Source: Propionibacteriaceae bacterium | GTDB lineage: Bacteria > Actinomycetota > Actinomycetes > Propionibacteriales > Propionibacteriaceae | Length of the DNA: 16,834 nt | Reading direction: 5' to 3' | Assembly (NCBI GenBank): GCA_024636075.1 | Contig: JAGXHS010000158.1 | Location: 1-16,834, forward strand | Part shown: positions 1 to 7,830 of the stretch, piece by piece | Layout: every line of letters starts with the position of its first letter | How positions within the stretch are numbered: the stretch's first letter is position 1 | The notes under the pieces: generated by a model | What the model saw: the letters and a program-made list of their open reading frames with translations, nothing else | The model's database searches: none | Told to the model about the DNA's origin: nothing | Program-made: the position numbers and the translations under genes

Positions 1-1178
1 CAGAAGAAGGCGATCAACCGACCCCAGCGGTCGTCCCGGCCGCGAAGTCCGGCAGACATCTGCATCCACAGCGCTGACCCGTCATAGCTGAGCTCGGTGG
101 CGATCGTCAGAGATCCCATCAGGAGCGCGCCCAGCACCGGGTACATCAGCAACATCGAATCGCCGGCGGGGTCGAACCCGGCGCCCTCACCGAGATCCCC
201 CGGATCGAGCAGGATGGGCAATGCCATCAGCACCGGCACCAGCAGGGCCGCCACACCTTGCACCAGGTGCCGGGGATCTCGTCGCCAGTAGCGCAATGAC
301 CGGGCTGCGAGGGCGCCGGCCGGCGTGTCGGGAACCATCCGTTCGACCAGCCCGGAATCGGCGACCTTGCCGGCGTTGCCGCCCGCTTCCAGCGGGGACA
401 CCAAAGCCCGGTCGAGATAGTACTGCCATCCTTTCCACAGCAGCAGGACGAGGATGATGCTGAGAGTGCCGCGCACTGCGAAGAATCCCCAGTTGCCGAC
501 CCCCGCGTCCCAGATGGCGGCCCAGGGCCACCCGAACGGAGTCCAGCCGACGATGGCACCCACCCAGGTCAGAGCATCCAGCACCTCACCGCTGAACAGC
601 TGGCCGATGAACTGGAAACCGATGGCGATCCCGATGCTGAACAAGGCAAGGATGATGGTGGCGACGTCACGAAAGCGGCGACTGTGCAGCATTGCCGACA
701 ACATCGCGGTGAGACACCGGGCAAGCAGCAGTGAGCTGAGCAGTGCCAGAACGCCGAAAAGTGCAGATATCAGTGCCAGCGGCACCGAGGTGGACCACGT
801 GATCACCTGCGCCAGAACCAGGATGACGACCGGGACGGTGCCGCGGTCGGTGAGGCTGGCAACCAGCAAACCCGGCATCAGTTCGCTGGCACGCAACGGG
901 AACAGGGCGAAGCGTCCTGGATCCAGAGTCTGGTCAGAACCGGAAGCCAGCAGTGCGATCAGCGGCCAGGCCGCCGCCATCAGACCGAAGCCGGCAGTGG
1001 TGACCGCGCCGGCCAAGGATCGGTCCGCGGCGCGCAGCGCGACCAGTCCGGCGGCCAGGACGACGGTCCCGCCGAGCAGGAACACACCGAAGAGCACGGT
1101 GGCGATCAGCACACCGGTGTTGCTCCGGATGGTGCGCCACTGAAGTCTCAGTTGGAGTTGGACGAGTGTCCCAACCAT
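1..1178 (-). CDS. ABC-2 type transporter permease, C-terminus cut by window edge
   Basis: Reading the minus strand from the ATG at 1178 gives an open frame without stops to the left edge, about 392 residues, beginning MVGTLVQLQLRLQWRTIRSN. It alternates basic cytoplasmic stretches with long hydrophobic segments (roughly residues 22-50, 60-82, 112-130, 133-155, 170-195, 235-255, 300-320), as expected of a polytopic permease. It starts inside the ATPase gene, overlapping it by 31 bases, and the purine-rich stretch GGGAGGAGGG sits just upstream at 1185-1194, a strong ribosome site. That overlap implies translational coupling and a shared ATPase-permease complex in the cytoplasmic membrane. The long hydrophilic loop near residues 260-295 and the Actinobacteria-type pairing suggest an exporter of the ABC-2 superfamily. 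The substrate cannot be told. The stop lies outside the window. Confidence 0.85.
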   Translation of the reverse strand, partial: MVGTLVQLQLRLQWRTIRSNTGVLIATVLFGVFLLGGTVVLAAGLVALRAADRSLAGAVTTAGFGLMAAAWPLIALLASGSDQTLDPGRFALFPLRASELMPGLLVASLTDRGTVPVVILVLAQVITWSTSVPLALISALFGVLALLSSLLLARCLTAMLSAMLHSRRFRDVATIILALFSIGIAIGFQFIGQLFSGEVLDALTWVGAIVGWTPFGWPWAAIWDAGVGNWGFFAVRGTLSIILVLLLWKGWQYYLDRALVSPLEAGGNAGKVADSGLVERMVPDTPAGALAARSLRYWRRDPRHLVQGVAALLVPVLMALPILLDPGDLGEGAGFDPAGDSMLLMYPVLGALLMGSLTIATELSYDGSALWMQMSAGLRGRDDRWGRLIAFF

Positions 1179-1984
1179 GACATGCCCTCCTCCCGGTATG
1201 CATGTGGACCACCCACCAGATCGATGAAGCGGTCCTGCAGGCTGCTGCCCTGTCGCACATCGTCGAGATCACCCGCGGCCAGCACCCTGCCCTGCGCGAT
1301 GATGCCGACCGCGTCACACAGGTTCTGCACGAGCTCCATCACGTGGCTGGAGAGCACAACCGTGCCTCCGGTTGCGACGAAGCCACGCAGAATCTGGCGG
1401 ATCGACTGACTTGACACCGGATCGACGGCTTCGAAGGGTTCGTCGAGAATCAACAACCTCGGGTTGTGGATCATGGCACAGGCCAACCCGATCTTCTTGG
1501 TCATGCCTGCCGAGTAGTCGCAGACCAGAGTGTCGGCGTCCTCGCTCAGACCGAGGGCGTCCAGCAATGCGGCACTGCGCTCAGCGATCACCCGCCCAGG
1601 TACCTTGCGCATCGATCCCACGAAGCGCAGCAGTTCGGATCCACTGAGCCGGTCGAACAACCGCAAGCCCTCCGGCAACACCCCCATCACAGCCTTGGCC
1701 GCAGCCGGATCGGTCCACACGTCGTGGCCCCACACCTCGGCCCGCCCATGGTCGGGGCGCAGCAGCCCCGTGCACATCGACAACGTGGTCGTCTTGCCCG
1801 CACCATTCGGCCCGACGAGCCCGAACAGGCAGCCGGCCGGCACCTGCAGCGACAGGTTGTCGACGGCACGCTTGTCGCCGAACTGTTTGTGAAGGTTCGA
1901 CATCCGCAACGCCGGTAAAGATGCCTGACCTGCTTCGGGTGTCGCAGCAAGCCCAGACTCGTGTTCAGACTGTGACGTATTCAT
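1148..1984 (-). CDS. ABC transporter ATP-binding protein (ABC-2 exporter type)
   Basis: A 278-residue nucleotide-binding subunit that should power the overlapping permease. Walker A is GPNGAGKTT (residues 58-66), Walker B is LLILDEP (177-183) followed by the D-loop at 188, and the switch histidine lies in SSH near residue 210. Two features are atypical: the signature motif reads YSAGM (157-161) instead of LSGGQ, and the Q-loop position reads LPEG (103-106) with no glutamine. Both variants are common in CcmA/NatA-like exporter ATPases. The start is uncertain: ATG at 1984 has GGGAGG directly abutting it, too close for a normal ribosome site; an in-frame ATG at 2002 adds six residues, and one at about 1903 (just before SNLHKQF) would trim the non-conserved first 27. 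The frame stays open to 2416, but that extension runs antisense into sod and is not coding. Confidence 0.88.
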   Translation of the reverse strand: MNTSQSEHESGLAATPEAGQASLPALRMSNLHKQFGDKRAVDNLSLQVPAGCLFGLVGPNGAGKTTTLSMCTGLLRPDHGRAEVWGHDVWTDPAAAKAVMGVLPEGLRLFDRLSGSELLRFVGSMRKVPGRVIAERSAALLDALGLSEDADTLVCDYSAGMTKKIGLACAMIHNPRLLILDEPFEAVDPVSSQSIRQILRGFVATGGTVVLSSHVMELVQNLCDAVGIIAQGRVLAAGDLDDVRQGSSLQDRFIDLVGGPHAYREEGMSWLGHSSNSN

Positions 1985-2050
1985 CCTCCCAGCCAACACC
2001 ATGGTCAACCCCACATTTGGGAGGGGGTTGAGACCAGGAAGCTGAAGTCT

Positions 2051-2082
2051 GGCAGGACTCCAGCCTGTGGCGGATTCCTGCC
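2051..2082. promoter_or_regulatory. Inverted repeat in the divergent ABC/sod spacer
   Basis: The 204-base spacer between the minus-strand ATPase and sod must hold both promoters. It contains a perfect 7-base inverted repeat, GGCAGGA (2051-2057) and TCCTGCC (2076-2082), and a smaller dyad GGGA-ACAA-TCCC (2087-2098). A weak -10-like TACTGT lies at 2102-2107 in the sod direction, with no convincing -35. The repeat could be an operator; this is inference. Confidence 0.3.
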
Positions 2083-2188
2083 AGTTGGGAACAATCCCCC
2101 CTACTGTGGTGTTCCTACAAAATGTACGGACTGCCAAACGGGCAGCGCCTCGCTCACCAGCGAGAAGACATACGCAGAAAGAGGACAC

Positions 2189-2803
2189 ATGGCTGTTTAC
2201 ACACTGCCGGATCTGGACTACGACTACGGAGCCCTCGCACCCCACATCTCTCCCGAGATCATGGAGCTGCATCACAGCAAGCACCACAACGCCTACGTCA
2301 CCGCCGCGAACACCGCACTGGAGAAGATGGCAGAGGCCCGCGACAAGGGCGACTTCGGCACCATCGGAAAGCTGGAGAAGGATCTGGCCTTCAACCTGGG
2401 TGGGCACGTGAACCACTCCGTTTTCTGGAAGAACATGTCGCCCGAGGGCGGCGGCCGTCCTGACGGCCAGGTCGGCGCGGCGATCAACGAGTACTTCGGA
2501 TCATTCGAAGGGTTCTCGAAGCAATTCGAGGCCACCGCAACCTCGATCCAGGGTTCCGGCTGGGCCATGTTGGTGTGGGACGTGCTGGGTCAGCGCGCCA
2601 ACATCATGCAGTTGTTCGACCAGCAGGGCAACCTGCCGGCTGGCCAGGTGCCGCTGCTGCAGCTGGACATGTGGGAGCACGCCTTCTACCTGCAGTACAA
2701 GAACGTCAAGGCGGACTACGTCAGCGCTTGGTGGAATGTCGTCAACTGGAGCGACGTCTCCGCGCGGCTGGATCGCGCCAAGGGCACCAGCCACCTCATC
2801 TGA
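2189..2803 (+). CDS. sodA: Superoxide dismutase, Fe/Mn family
   Basis: A 204-residue cytoplasmic enzyme that dismutates superoxide to oxygen and hydrogen peroxide; length is normal for the family. The metal ligands are all visible: His28 in LHHSKHH, His76 in GGHVNHSVFW, Asp160 and His164 in LDMWEHAFYLQY. Gly72 at the place of the FeSOD outer-sphere glutamine argues against a classic FeSOD. At 145 (FDQQGN) it has Gln where, from memory, the mycobacterial and Propionibacterium freudenreichii enzymes have His; this residue contacts the metal-bound solvent and influences Fe/Mn choice. The start is fixed by GAGGA at 2181-2185. The gene stands alone, with a terminator 26 bases past its stop. Overall similarity to the cambialistic propionibacterial enzyme is high by eye. 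Metal use in vivo cannot be decided from sequence. Confidence 0.97.
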   Translation: MAVYTLPDLDYDYGALAPHISPEIMELHHSKHHNAYVTAANTALEKMAEARDKGDFGTIGKLEKDLAFNLGGHVNHSVFWKNMSPEGGGRPDGQVGAAINEYFGSFEGFSKQFEATATSIQGSGWAMLVWDVLGQRANIMQLFDQQGNLPAGQVPLLQLDMWEHAFYLQYKNVKADYVSAWWNVVNWSDVSARLDRAKGTSHLI

Positions 2804-2829
2804 GAGGTCATTGCTGAATTTTCTTCAGG

Positions 2830-2860
2830 AAACGCCTCGCGCATTCAGCGCGGGGCGTTT
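2830..2860 (+). terminator. Intrinsic terminator after sodA
   Basis: A 13-pair stem, AAACGCCTCGCGC (2830-2842) with GCGCGGGGCGTTT (2848-2860), closes an ATTCA loop; the only irregularity is one G-T pair. The stem ends in TTT and is followed by CTGCTTGT, a weak T-rich tail. It separates sodA from the rpf gene. Confidence 0.8.
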
Positions 2861-2938
2861 CTGCTTGTCACGAGGCTACGGAGGGCGTGCTTTCGCGCAC
2901 ATAGCGCACTGGAGGCCGATCCGCAAGGGTTTCAACTT

Positions 2939-2948
2939 GAGAATTCTC
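2939..2948. promoter_or_regulatory. Palindrome upstream of the rpf gene
   Basis: GAGAATTCTC is a perfect 10-base palindrome about 90 bases upstream of the rpf start, with outer ACTT and AAGT arms around it (2935-2957). In the 178-base stretch from the sod terminator to the rpf start I could not identify a convincing promoter pair. It may be an operator or a hairpin in the leader; unproven. Confidence 0.25.
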
Positions 2949-3038
2949 TCAGGAAGTTGCAGAGTAGATACCGAAGAGGACGCAAGGAGGCGACCAGACG
3001 AAGAAACACTCAAGACGAAGCAGCACCCAAGGAGTCTC

Positions 3039-4151
3039 GTGAAGAATACAAGCATCTTTATAGCCACCGCGACCGCCGCAGCCACCCTGATCGGCGGAGG
3101 GATCGCCCTCGAAGCCGCTACCAAGTCCGTTGAGCTCAGCCTCGACGGCACCACCTCGCAAATCAACACCCTTTCCGGCGACGTGTCGGAGTTGCTCGAC
3201 AGCCGGGGCGTCGAGCTGACCAGCCACGATTCCGTGGTCCCCAGCGAAGGCACCCAACTGGTGGACGGGAAGACCATCAACGTCCGCTACGGGAAGAAGC
3301 TGACCGTCACCATCGACGGCAAGACGAAGACGATTTGGACCACCAAGGACACCGTCGGCGGCGCACTGGCCCAGCTGGGAATCCGCAATGCGGACACCGA
3401 GTTGTCGGTGGACCGCTCCCTCGAACTCGGGCGCCAGCCGCTGAGCTTCACCGCAACCACACCGAAGGCCGTGACAGTCACGATCCGGGGCAAGGCGCAG
3501 AAGACTGAAACCACCGCCGGCACCGTTGGTGAACTGCTCAAGGAGCTGAAGGTCACCAAGAGTTCCACTGACAAGCTCAGCCCAGCTGCCTCGACGCCCG
3601 TCACCAAGGACATGAAGGTCACCCTCAGCCGGGTCACCAGCAAGACTGTCACCGGCAAGGCGACAGTCGCCCACAAGACGGTGCGGGTCGAGACCAGCAA
3701 GCTTGCCAAGGGCAAGACCTCGGTCAGCGTCCAGGGCAAGGACGGCACCGTGAGTCGCACCTACAAGGTGACCATGACGAACGGCAAGGAGACCGCCCGC
3801 ACGGTGGTGTCCACCAAGGTCCTCACCGCACCCGTGACTGAGAAGGTGCTGGTCGGAACCCACGTTTCGGCGAGCACCAGCAACACCGGCTCCACCGCAG
3901 GGCTGAACCTGTCAAGGGCCGCGATGTGGGATCGGATCGCCCAGTGTGAGTCCGGTGGCAACTGGTCGATCAACACCGGCAACGGCTACTACGGCGGACT
4001 GCAGTTCAACACCCAAACCTGGATGTCAGCCGGTGGCGGCAAGTACGCTTCCCGCCCTGATCGCGCCAGCCGCGCCCAGCAGATCACCATCGCCAACAAC
4101 CTGTACGCCTCGCGCGGACTCCAGCCGTGGGGATGTGCACACGCCGCCTGA
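3039..4151 (+). CDS. rpfB: RpfB-like resuscitation-promoting factor (secreted muralytic enzyme)
   Basis: A 370-residue protein with a hydrophobic signal or anchor segment at residues 5-25, three DUF348-like repeats (about 30-75, 87-130, 143-190), a G5-like domain (about 195-280) and a C-terminal Rpf domain (about 293-370). The Rpf domain has the catalytic glutamate at 304 in AQCESGGNW, the cysteine pair 303/366 expected to form a disulfide, and the family motifs YYGGLQF and LQPWGC. Rpf proteins cleave peptidoglycan and help dormant actinobacterial cells resume growth. The domain order and length match RpfB of mycobacteria. The start is GTG at 3039 with AAGGAG at 3029-3034; the frame is open back to 2736 but that would overlap sodA in another frame. 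In many actinobacteria rpfB lies next to ksgA; here the next gene is convergent and unrelated. Confidence 0.95.
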   Translation: MKNTSIFIATATAAATLIGGGIALEAATKSVELSLDGTTSQINTLSGDVSELLDSRGVELTSHDSVVPSEGTQLVDGKTINVRYGKKLTVTIDGKTKTIWTTKDTVGGALAQLGIRNADTELSVDRSLELGRQPLSFTATTPKAVTVTIRGKAQKTETTAGTVGELLKELKVTKSSTDKLSPAASTPVTKDMKVTLSRVTSKTVTGKATVAHKTVRVETSKLAKGKTSVSVQGKDGTVSRTYKVTMTNGKETARTVVSTKVLTAPVTEKVLVGTHVSASTSNTGSTAGLNLSRAAMWDRIAQCESGGNWSINTGNGYYGGLQFNTQTWMSAGGGKYASRPDRASRAQQITIANNLYASRGLQPWGCAHAA

Positions 4152-4171
4152 GGCAGCAGCACGACTCCCAG

Positions 4172-4211
4172 CGACTGATCCGGACAGCAAATGTCCGGAT
4201 CAGTCGTTTTT
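4172..4211 (+). terminator. Strong intrinsic terminator after rpfB
   Basis: A perfect 15-pair stem (4172-4186 with 4192-4206, core GATCCGGACA/TGTCCGGATC), loop GCAAA, followed by TTTTT at 4207-4211. The T-run is only on the plus side, so it serves rpfB; the hairpin could still slow transcription coming from the convergent minus-strand operon, which has no other obvious end signal. Confidence 0.92.
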
Positions 4212-4223
4212 GTGCCGGAACGA

Positions 4224-4898
4224 TCAGCTGGGGAAGCGCTCCAGCCGGGAGCCAGCAGGATCAAAGTCGCGGAACAGCCATCCGGCGACCTCTTCGCCGT
4301 TGACCCATTGCCGCCACACCTGACCGGTGACGAAGGGCAACAGGGCCACCGAGATGGCGGGGCCGGCCCAGGGCCGCCAGGGCCGTGCCGGGGTGACGGG
4401 TGTGAAGGTGACCTGGCCCGGTCGATTCGCCGAATCGCTGGCACACACGTCAAGCGTCCGCCCCTGGTGGGTGACCCGGAGCCAGGTGTGCCCGGTGTGG
4501 AACCACGGATTCGGATACGACTTGCGGGCACGGGCGGCGTGCACGACCTGGACCTCGAAGTCGAGGCCCTTGAGCACGGTCGCCAGGGCGAGGTTGTACT
4601 GGTTCGACTGCCCCCGCGAGTTGAGGAAGGCCAGAACTGGCGACTCCCACAAGTGCCAGGCGGAGTAGCGGGTGAACTTCCGATTCACCAGGTCGGTCGC
4701 GAACGACACCAGATCCCACCCCTGGAGTCCGCTGGCTCGACAACGCTGCACCGTGTCATCAAGTGTTCGAACCCCTTCGGGCGTGGCCCGTTCCGCCCGA
4801 GGAGCGGCGAGAACCACTGGCAGCACTGCTGCTCCGGCAAGGCTGAGCGCTGAGGCCGTCAGAATGGTCAGTTTGCTCCTCGGCTGCGCTCGGCTCAT
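4224..4898 (-). CDS. Secreted or anchored transglutaminase/NAT-fold protein, catalytic Cys apparently absent
   Basis: A 224-residue protein with a hydrophobic N-terminal segment (residues 10-32) after basic residues, so probably exported or anchored. The rest resembles the papain-like fold shared by transglutaminases and arylamine N-acetyltransferases: SRGQSNQYNLALATVL (94-109) fits the helix that normally opens with the nucleophilic cysteine, GHTWLRV (136-142) supplies the histidine and LDV (149-151) the aspartate. At the expected cysteine position the sequence reads Gln-Ser-Asn (97-99), so it may be non-catalytic or use serine. Only two cysteines exist, Cys53 and Cys152, neither at the nucleophile position. 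The start ATG at 4898 overlaps the glycosyltransferase stop as ATGA, with AAGGGG seven bases upstream, so translation is coupled. Fold assignment is by eye and tentative. Confidence 0.7.
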   Translation of the reverse strand: MSRAQPRSKLTILTASALSLAGAAVLPVVLAAPRAERATPEGVRTLDDTVQRCRASGLQGWDLVSFATDLVNRKFTRYSAWHLWESPVLAFLNSRGQSNQYNLALATVLKGLDFEVQVVHAARARKSYPNPWFHTGHTWLRVTHQGRTLDVCASDSANRPGQVTFTPVTPARPWRPWAGPAISVALLPFVTGQVWRQWVNGEEVAGWLFRDFDPAGSRLERFPS

Positions 4899-6085
4899 CG
4901 CGACACCCCTTCTGTCTCGCTGCTGGTGACCATCAGTTCCTGGACACTGGTGCTCATCCGTTGGTACCACAGGGGACGATGTGGTGGGTTCTCAGCCAGT
5001 TCCTGGTGCAGGTCCAGCATCGCATCGACGCTCGACTGCCAGGTGAATTTCTCGGCGCGTTGCCGAGCAGCCTCGCGCATCTGCGGGCCCAGCCGTCGGA
5101 TCAGTCGTTCGGTGGCATCGGCCAGCGACTCCGGATCGGGGTTGCCGTTCTCCCCGCAGGTGGCGTCCACCAATTCGTTCGCTCCCCCACGGTTCGAAGT
5201 CACCACTGGGGTGCCGCATGCGAGCGCCTCCAACACAGCGAGACCGAAGGTCTCGGCGGGGCAGACGGAGAAGGAGATGTCGTTGGCAGCAAAGCGCCTG
5301 GCCACCTCGGCGCGACCATCGACGAAGCCGTGGAAGACCACCGAAGCATCGCCCGCCTGTGCCTTCATGGCATCCACGTCCGGGCCGGTACCGTACATGT
5401 TCAGCTGGATCGACACCCCGCGACGGTGCAACTCGCGGGCGGTCGCAACCCCCAGTTCTGGACTCTTCTCGTGGCTCATCCGACCGACGTAGCAGATTTT
5501 GACGACCCCGTCGTCCTCCGGGTTGCCGACCGATGGGTGGAATGTGTCCAGATCGACGCCCAAGGGAACGAACCACAGCCGCGCTCCGGTCTCGGCGAAT
5601 TCGTCTGCCGCGTATTGCGACGTGACCACGATCGCATCAAAGCTCCTGGACAGCCGACGATTCAGCGCACCCACAGCCGTCTCGACGCCGAACTGTCGCC
5701 GCATCCACATGGCGATCATGTCGTCCAGGCGTTCATGGCTGAACAGCACACTGCCGACGCCACGCTTGCGGGCCCATCGGGAAGCTGGGCTGAGGGTCCA
5801 CTTGTCAGAGACCTCGATGCTGGTCGGTTTGAAGTCGTCCAGCACCTCCAGTGCGCGCCACGGTTTCGAGATCATCCGGTAGTCCTTGCTGATCCGGGGT
5901 GATTTCACGCGCACCACGATGCCGCTGTCAGTCTCCTCCGTGCCGTCTTCCTCACCGGGGATCACCAGAATTCGTTCATGCCCGGCGGCAAGATAGCCCT
6001 TGCCCAGTTCGTCGATCGCCACCCGCATGCCTCCGGACACCGGACCGACGAAGTTGGCCAACTGGGCAATTCTCAACGGCGCCAT
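4895..6085 (-). CDS. GT4-family glycosyltransferase (PimC-like)
   Basis: A 396-residue cytoplasmic GT-B enzyme transferring a sugar from a nucleotide donor. The N-terminal acceptor domain has the glycine loop VSGGM (16-20); the donor domain has YVGRMSHEKS (199-208) with the Arg/Lys that contact the diphosphate, and the EX7E retaining motif with Glu278 and Glu286 in PAETFGLAVLEALACG. By overall look it belongs with actinobacterial mannosyltransferase-like GT4 proteins such as PimC, but the acceptor is unknown. No membrane segment is seen. The start at 6085 lies 17 bases after the importer ATPase stop; a GGGAG run lies about 12 bases upstream, a weak ribosome site. Its stop overlaps the next gene by four bases. 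The context suggests a role at the cell envelope together with the exported downstream protein. Confidence 0.9.
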   Translation of the reverse strand: MAPLRIAQLANFVGPVSGGMRVAIDELGKGYLAAGHERILVIPGEEDGTEETDSGIVVRVKSPRISKDYRMISKPWRALEVLDDFKPTSIEVSDKWTLSPASRWARKRGVGSVLFSHERLDDMIAMWMRRQFGVETAVGALNRRLSRSFDAIVVTSQYAADEFAETGARLWFVPLGVDLDTFHPSVGNPEDDGVVKICYVGRMSHEKSPELGVATARELHRRGVSIQLNMYGTGPDVDAMKAQAGDASVVFHGFVDGRAEVARRFAANDISFSVCPAETFGLAVLEALACGTPVVTSNRGGANELVDATCGENGNPDPESLADATERLIRRLGPQMREAARQRAEKFTWQSSVDAMLDLHQELAENPPHRPLWYQRMSTSVQELMVTSSETEGVSR

Positions 6086-6102
6086 CTGCTAGTGGTCTCC
6101 CG

Positions 6103-6897
6103 TCATCCCTGCAGCAAGGTCCGGTCAGTGAGCTGGGCGCCCTTGATCTTGCTGAACTCGTCCAACAGGTGCTGGGCGGTGAGGCTCTTCTTGTGTTCAC
6201 CGACAGCTTCAAGGACGATCTCGCCGTCGTGCATCATGATCAGCCTGTTGCCCATGCTGAGTGCCTGGTTCATGTTGTGGGTCACCATCAATGCCGTCAG
6301 ACGATGGCGTGCAACCGCCTCCGTCGTGAGCCGGGAGATCAGCTCCGCTCTGGACGGGTCGAGTGCCGCCGTGTGCTCGTCGAGCAGCAGAATGCGTGGT
6401 TCGACAAAGGTCGCCATCAACAGGCTGAGCGCCTGGCGTTGACCGCCCGACAGCATGCCCACGAGTGTGGTCAGCCGGTGCTCCAGCCCCAGCTCGAGGG
6501 TCTTCAGTTCAGTGCGGAAGATCTCGCGCCGCGCGTGTGTCACAGCCCGTCGCAGACCGCCGCCTCGCCCTCGCGCCACAGCGATCGCGAGGTTCTCCTC
6601 GATCGTCAGATGTGGCGCGGTACCGGCCATCGGATCCTGGAAGACCCGGGACACGTTGCGAGCCCGCTTGTACTCCGGCTGCTTGGACACGTCCTCACCG
6701 TCGATGACTACGCTGCCCTGGTCAATCATGTGGCGCCCCGCCACCACGTTCAGCAGGGTGGATTTGCCCGCTCCGTTGCTGCCGATGATGGTGACGAAGT
6801 CACCTTCGTCGAGATGCAAGTTGACGCCGCGCAGGGCCACCCGCTCGTTGACGGTGAGGGGGTGGAAGGTCTTGCCAACCTCAGTGATCTGCAGCAT
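6103..6897 (-). CDS. ABC importer ATP-binding protein (TrpZ-like)
   Basis: A 264-residue nucleotide-binding subunit. Walker A is GSNGAGKST (39-47), the Q-loop glutamine is residue 87 in RVFQDP, the signature is LSGGQRQAL (149-157), Walker B is ILLLDEH (169-175) with the D-loop at 180, and the switch histidine is 207 in MVTHN. Walker B ending DEH rather than DEP is a feature I associate with the TrpXYZ-type group. The ATG shares one base with the permease stop (TGATG), so the two are translationally coupled. The longer reading back to 6975 would overlap the permease and is rejected. Together with the next two genes upstream it forms a complete lipoprotein-permease-ATPase importer. Confidence 0.93.
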   Translation of the reverse strand: MLQITEVGKTFHPLTVNERVALRGVNLHLDEGDFVTIIGSNGAGKSTLLNVVAGRHMIDQGSVVIDGEDVSKQPEYKRARNVSRVFQDPMAGTAPHLTIEENLAIAVARGRGGGLRRAVTHARREIFRTELKTLELGLEHRLTTLVGMLSGGQRQALSLLMATFVEPRILLLDEHTAALDPSRAELISRLTTEAVARHRLTALMVTHNMNQALSMGNRLIMMHDGEIVLEAVGEHKKSLTAQHLLDEFSKIKGAQLTDRTLLQG

Positions 6898-7823
6898 CAG
6901 TTCACGCTCCCGGCGACGGAATCGACAAGGTCCGCTTCGTCGGAGATCCGCCGGTTTGATCGGGCAGTGCGCCACTTGCGCACCGGCTCCCAGCGAGGCA
7001 GCACCAGGGCCACCACCACCAACCCTGCCGAGATCAGCTTCATGTCGTTGGGGTTCAGTCCCACGTTGAGCGCAACCTGGATGACCCCCCGATAGATCAC
7101 TGAACCGAGCACCACGGCGAAGGTGGAGATCGCCACCGTGCGGGATCCGAAGATCGCCTGCCCGACGATGACCGAGGCCAAGCCGGCGACGATCAGTCCG
7201 ATGCCCATCGAGATGTCAGCGAAGCCCGTGAACTGGGCCACCAATGCCCCGCAACCTGCGACCAGACCGTTGGAGATGGCCAAACCGAAGATCTTCACCC
7301 GATCGGTGGCGATGCCTTGGCTGCGTGCCATCTCCTCGTTGTCACCGGTTGCCCGCATCGCGACACCCATGTCGGTGCCAAGGAACCAGTCGAGCAGCCC
7401 CATCACCGCAAGCGCCAGCAGCACCATCACCCCGACCGACACCCAGGTGCCGATCAGTCCTGCTTCACGCAACGGCGTGAAGACGGTTGTCTCCCGGAGC
7501 AGCGGCACGTTGGCCCTGCCCATGATGCGCAGGTTGACCGAATACAGCGCGATCTGGGTGAGGATCCCGGCGAGCAGCGGGTTGATCCGCCCTGCCGTGT
7601 GCAGCAACCCCGTCACCGTACCGGCCAGCATTCCCGCCACCACGGCGCAGACGCTGGCCAGTACCGGGTCCACTCCGTTCACCATCATCACCGCCGCCAC
7701 CGAGGCGCCGGTCGTGAACGAGCCGTCCACAGTCAGGTCTGGAAAGTCCAGCACCCGGTAGGTGAGGTAGACCCCCAACGCCATGATGGCGAAAAGGAAT
7801 CCCAGCTCGAGGGCGATGATCAT
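6897..7823 (-). CDS. ABC importer permease (BPD_transp_2 family, TrpY-like)
   Basis: A 308-residue membrane protein with about eight to nine hydrophobic segments from residue 1 to about 280 and a basic, hydrophilic tail. The N-terminal region (GVYLTYRVLDFPDLTVDGSF) is the hallmark of the branched-chain-like permease family that pairs with PF04392 lipoproteins, as in the TrpXYZ tryptophan importer of streptococci. It starts 7 bases after the lipoprotein stop with only a weak ribosome site, so it probably depends on coupling, and its stop overlaps the ATPase start by one base. A single permease gene suggests a homodimeric channel. The substrate is inferred from family only; other members have unknown ligands. 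Confidence 0.92.
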   Translation of the reverse strand: MIIALELGFLFAIMALGVYLTYRVLDFPDLTVDGSFTTGASVAAVMMVNGVDPVLASVCAVVAGMLAGTVTGLLHTAGRINPLLAGILTQIALYSVNLRIMGRANVPLLRETTVFTPLREAGLIGTWVSVGVMVLLALAVMGLLDWFLGTDMGVAMRATGDNEEMARSQGIATDRVKIFGLAISNGLVAGCGALVAQFTGFADISMGIGLIVAGLASVIVGQAIFGSRTVAISTFAVVLGSVIYRGVIQVALNVGLNPNDMKLISAGLVVVALVLPRWEPVRKWRTARSNRRISDEADLVDSVAGSVN

Positions 7824-7830
7824 GCAGGAC

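Noticed and set aside
1985..2416. N-terminal extension of the exporter ATPase
   Set aside because: The extra 144 residues are antisense to the start of sodA and show no ABC domain features.
2861..3038. c-di-AMP (ydaO-type) riboswitch in front of rpfB
   Set aside because: Such riboswitches precede rpf genes in several actinobacteria, but I could not find the conserved core segments in this 178-base stretch.
2736..3038. N-terminal extension of the RpfB-like protein
   Set aside because: The frame is open but would overlap the end of sodA and pass through its terminator; the GTG at 3039 has a good ribosome site and is followed by a signal segment.
4961..7095. Long plus-strand open frames (4961-5902 and 5899-7095)
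   Set aside because: They lie opposite the well-supported glycosyltransferase and ABC ATPase genes and have Arg/His/Gln-rich low-information sequence, typical of antisense shadows in high-GC DNA.
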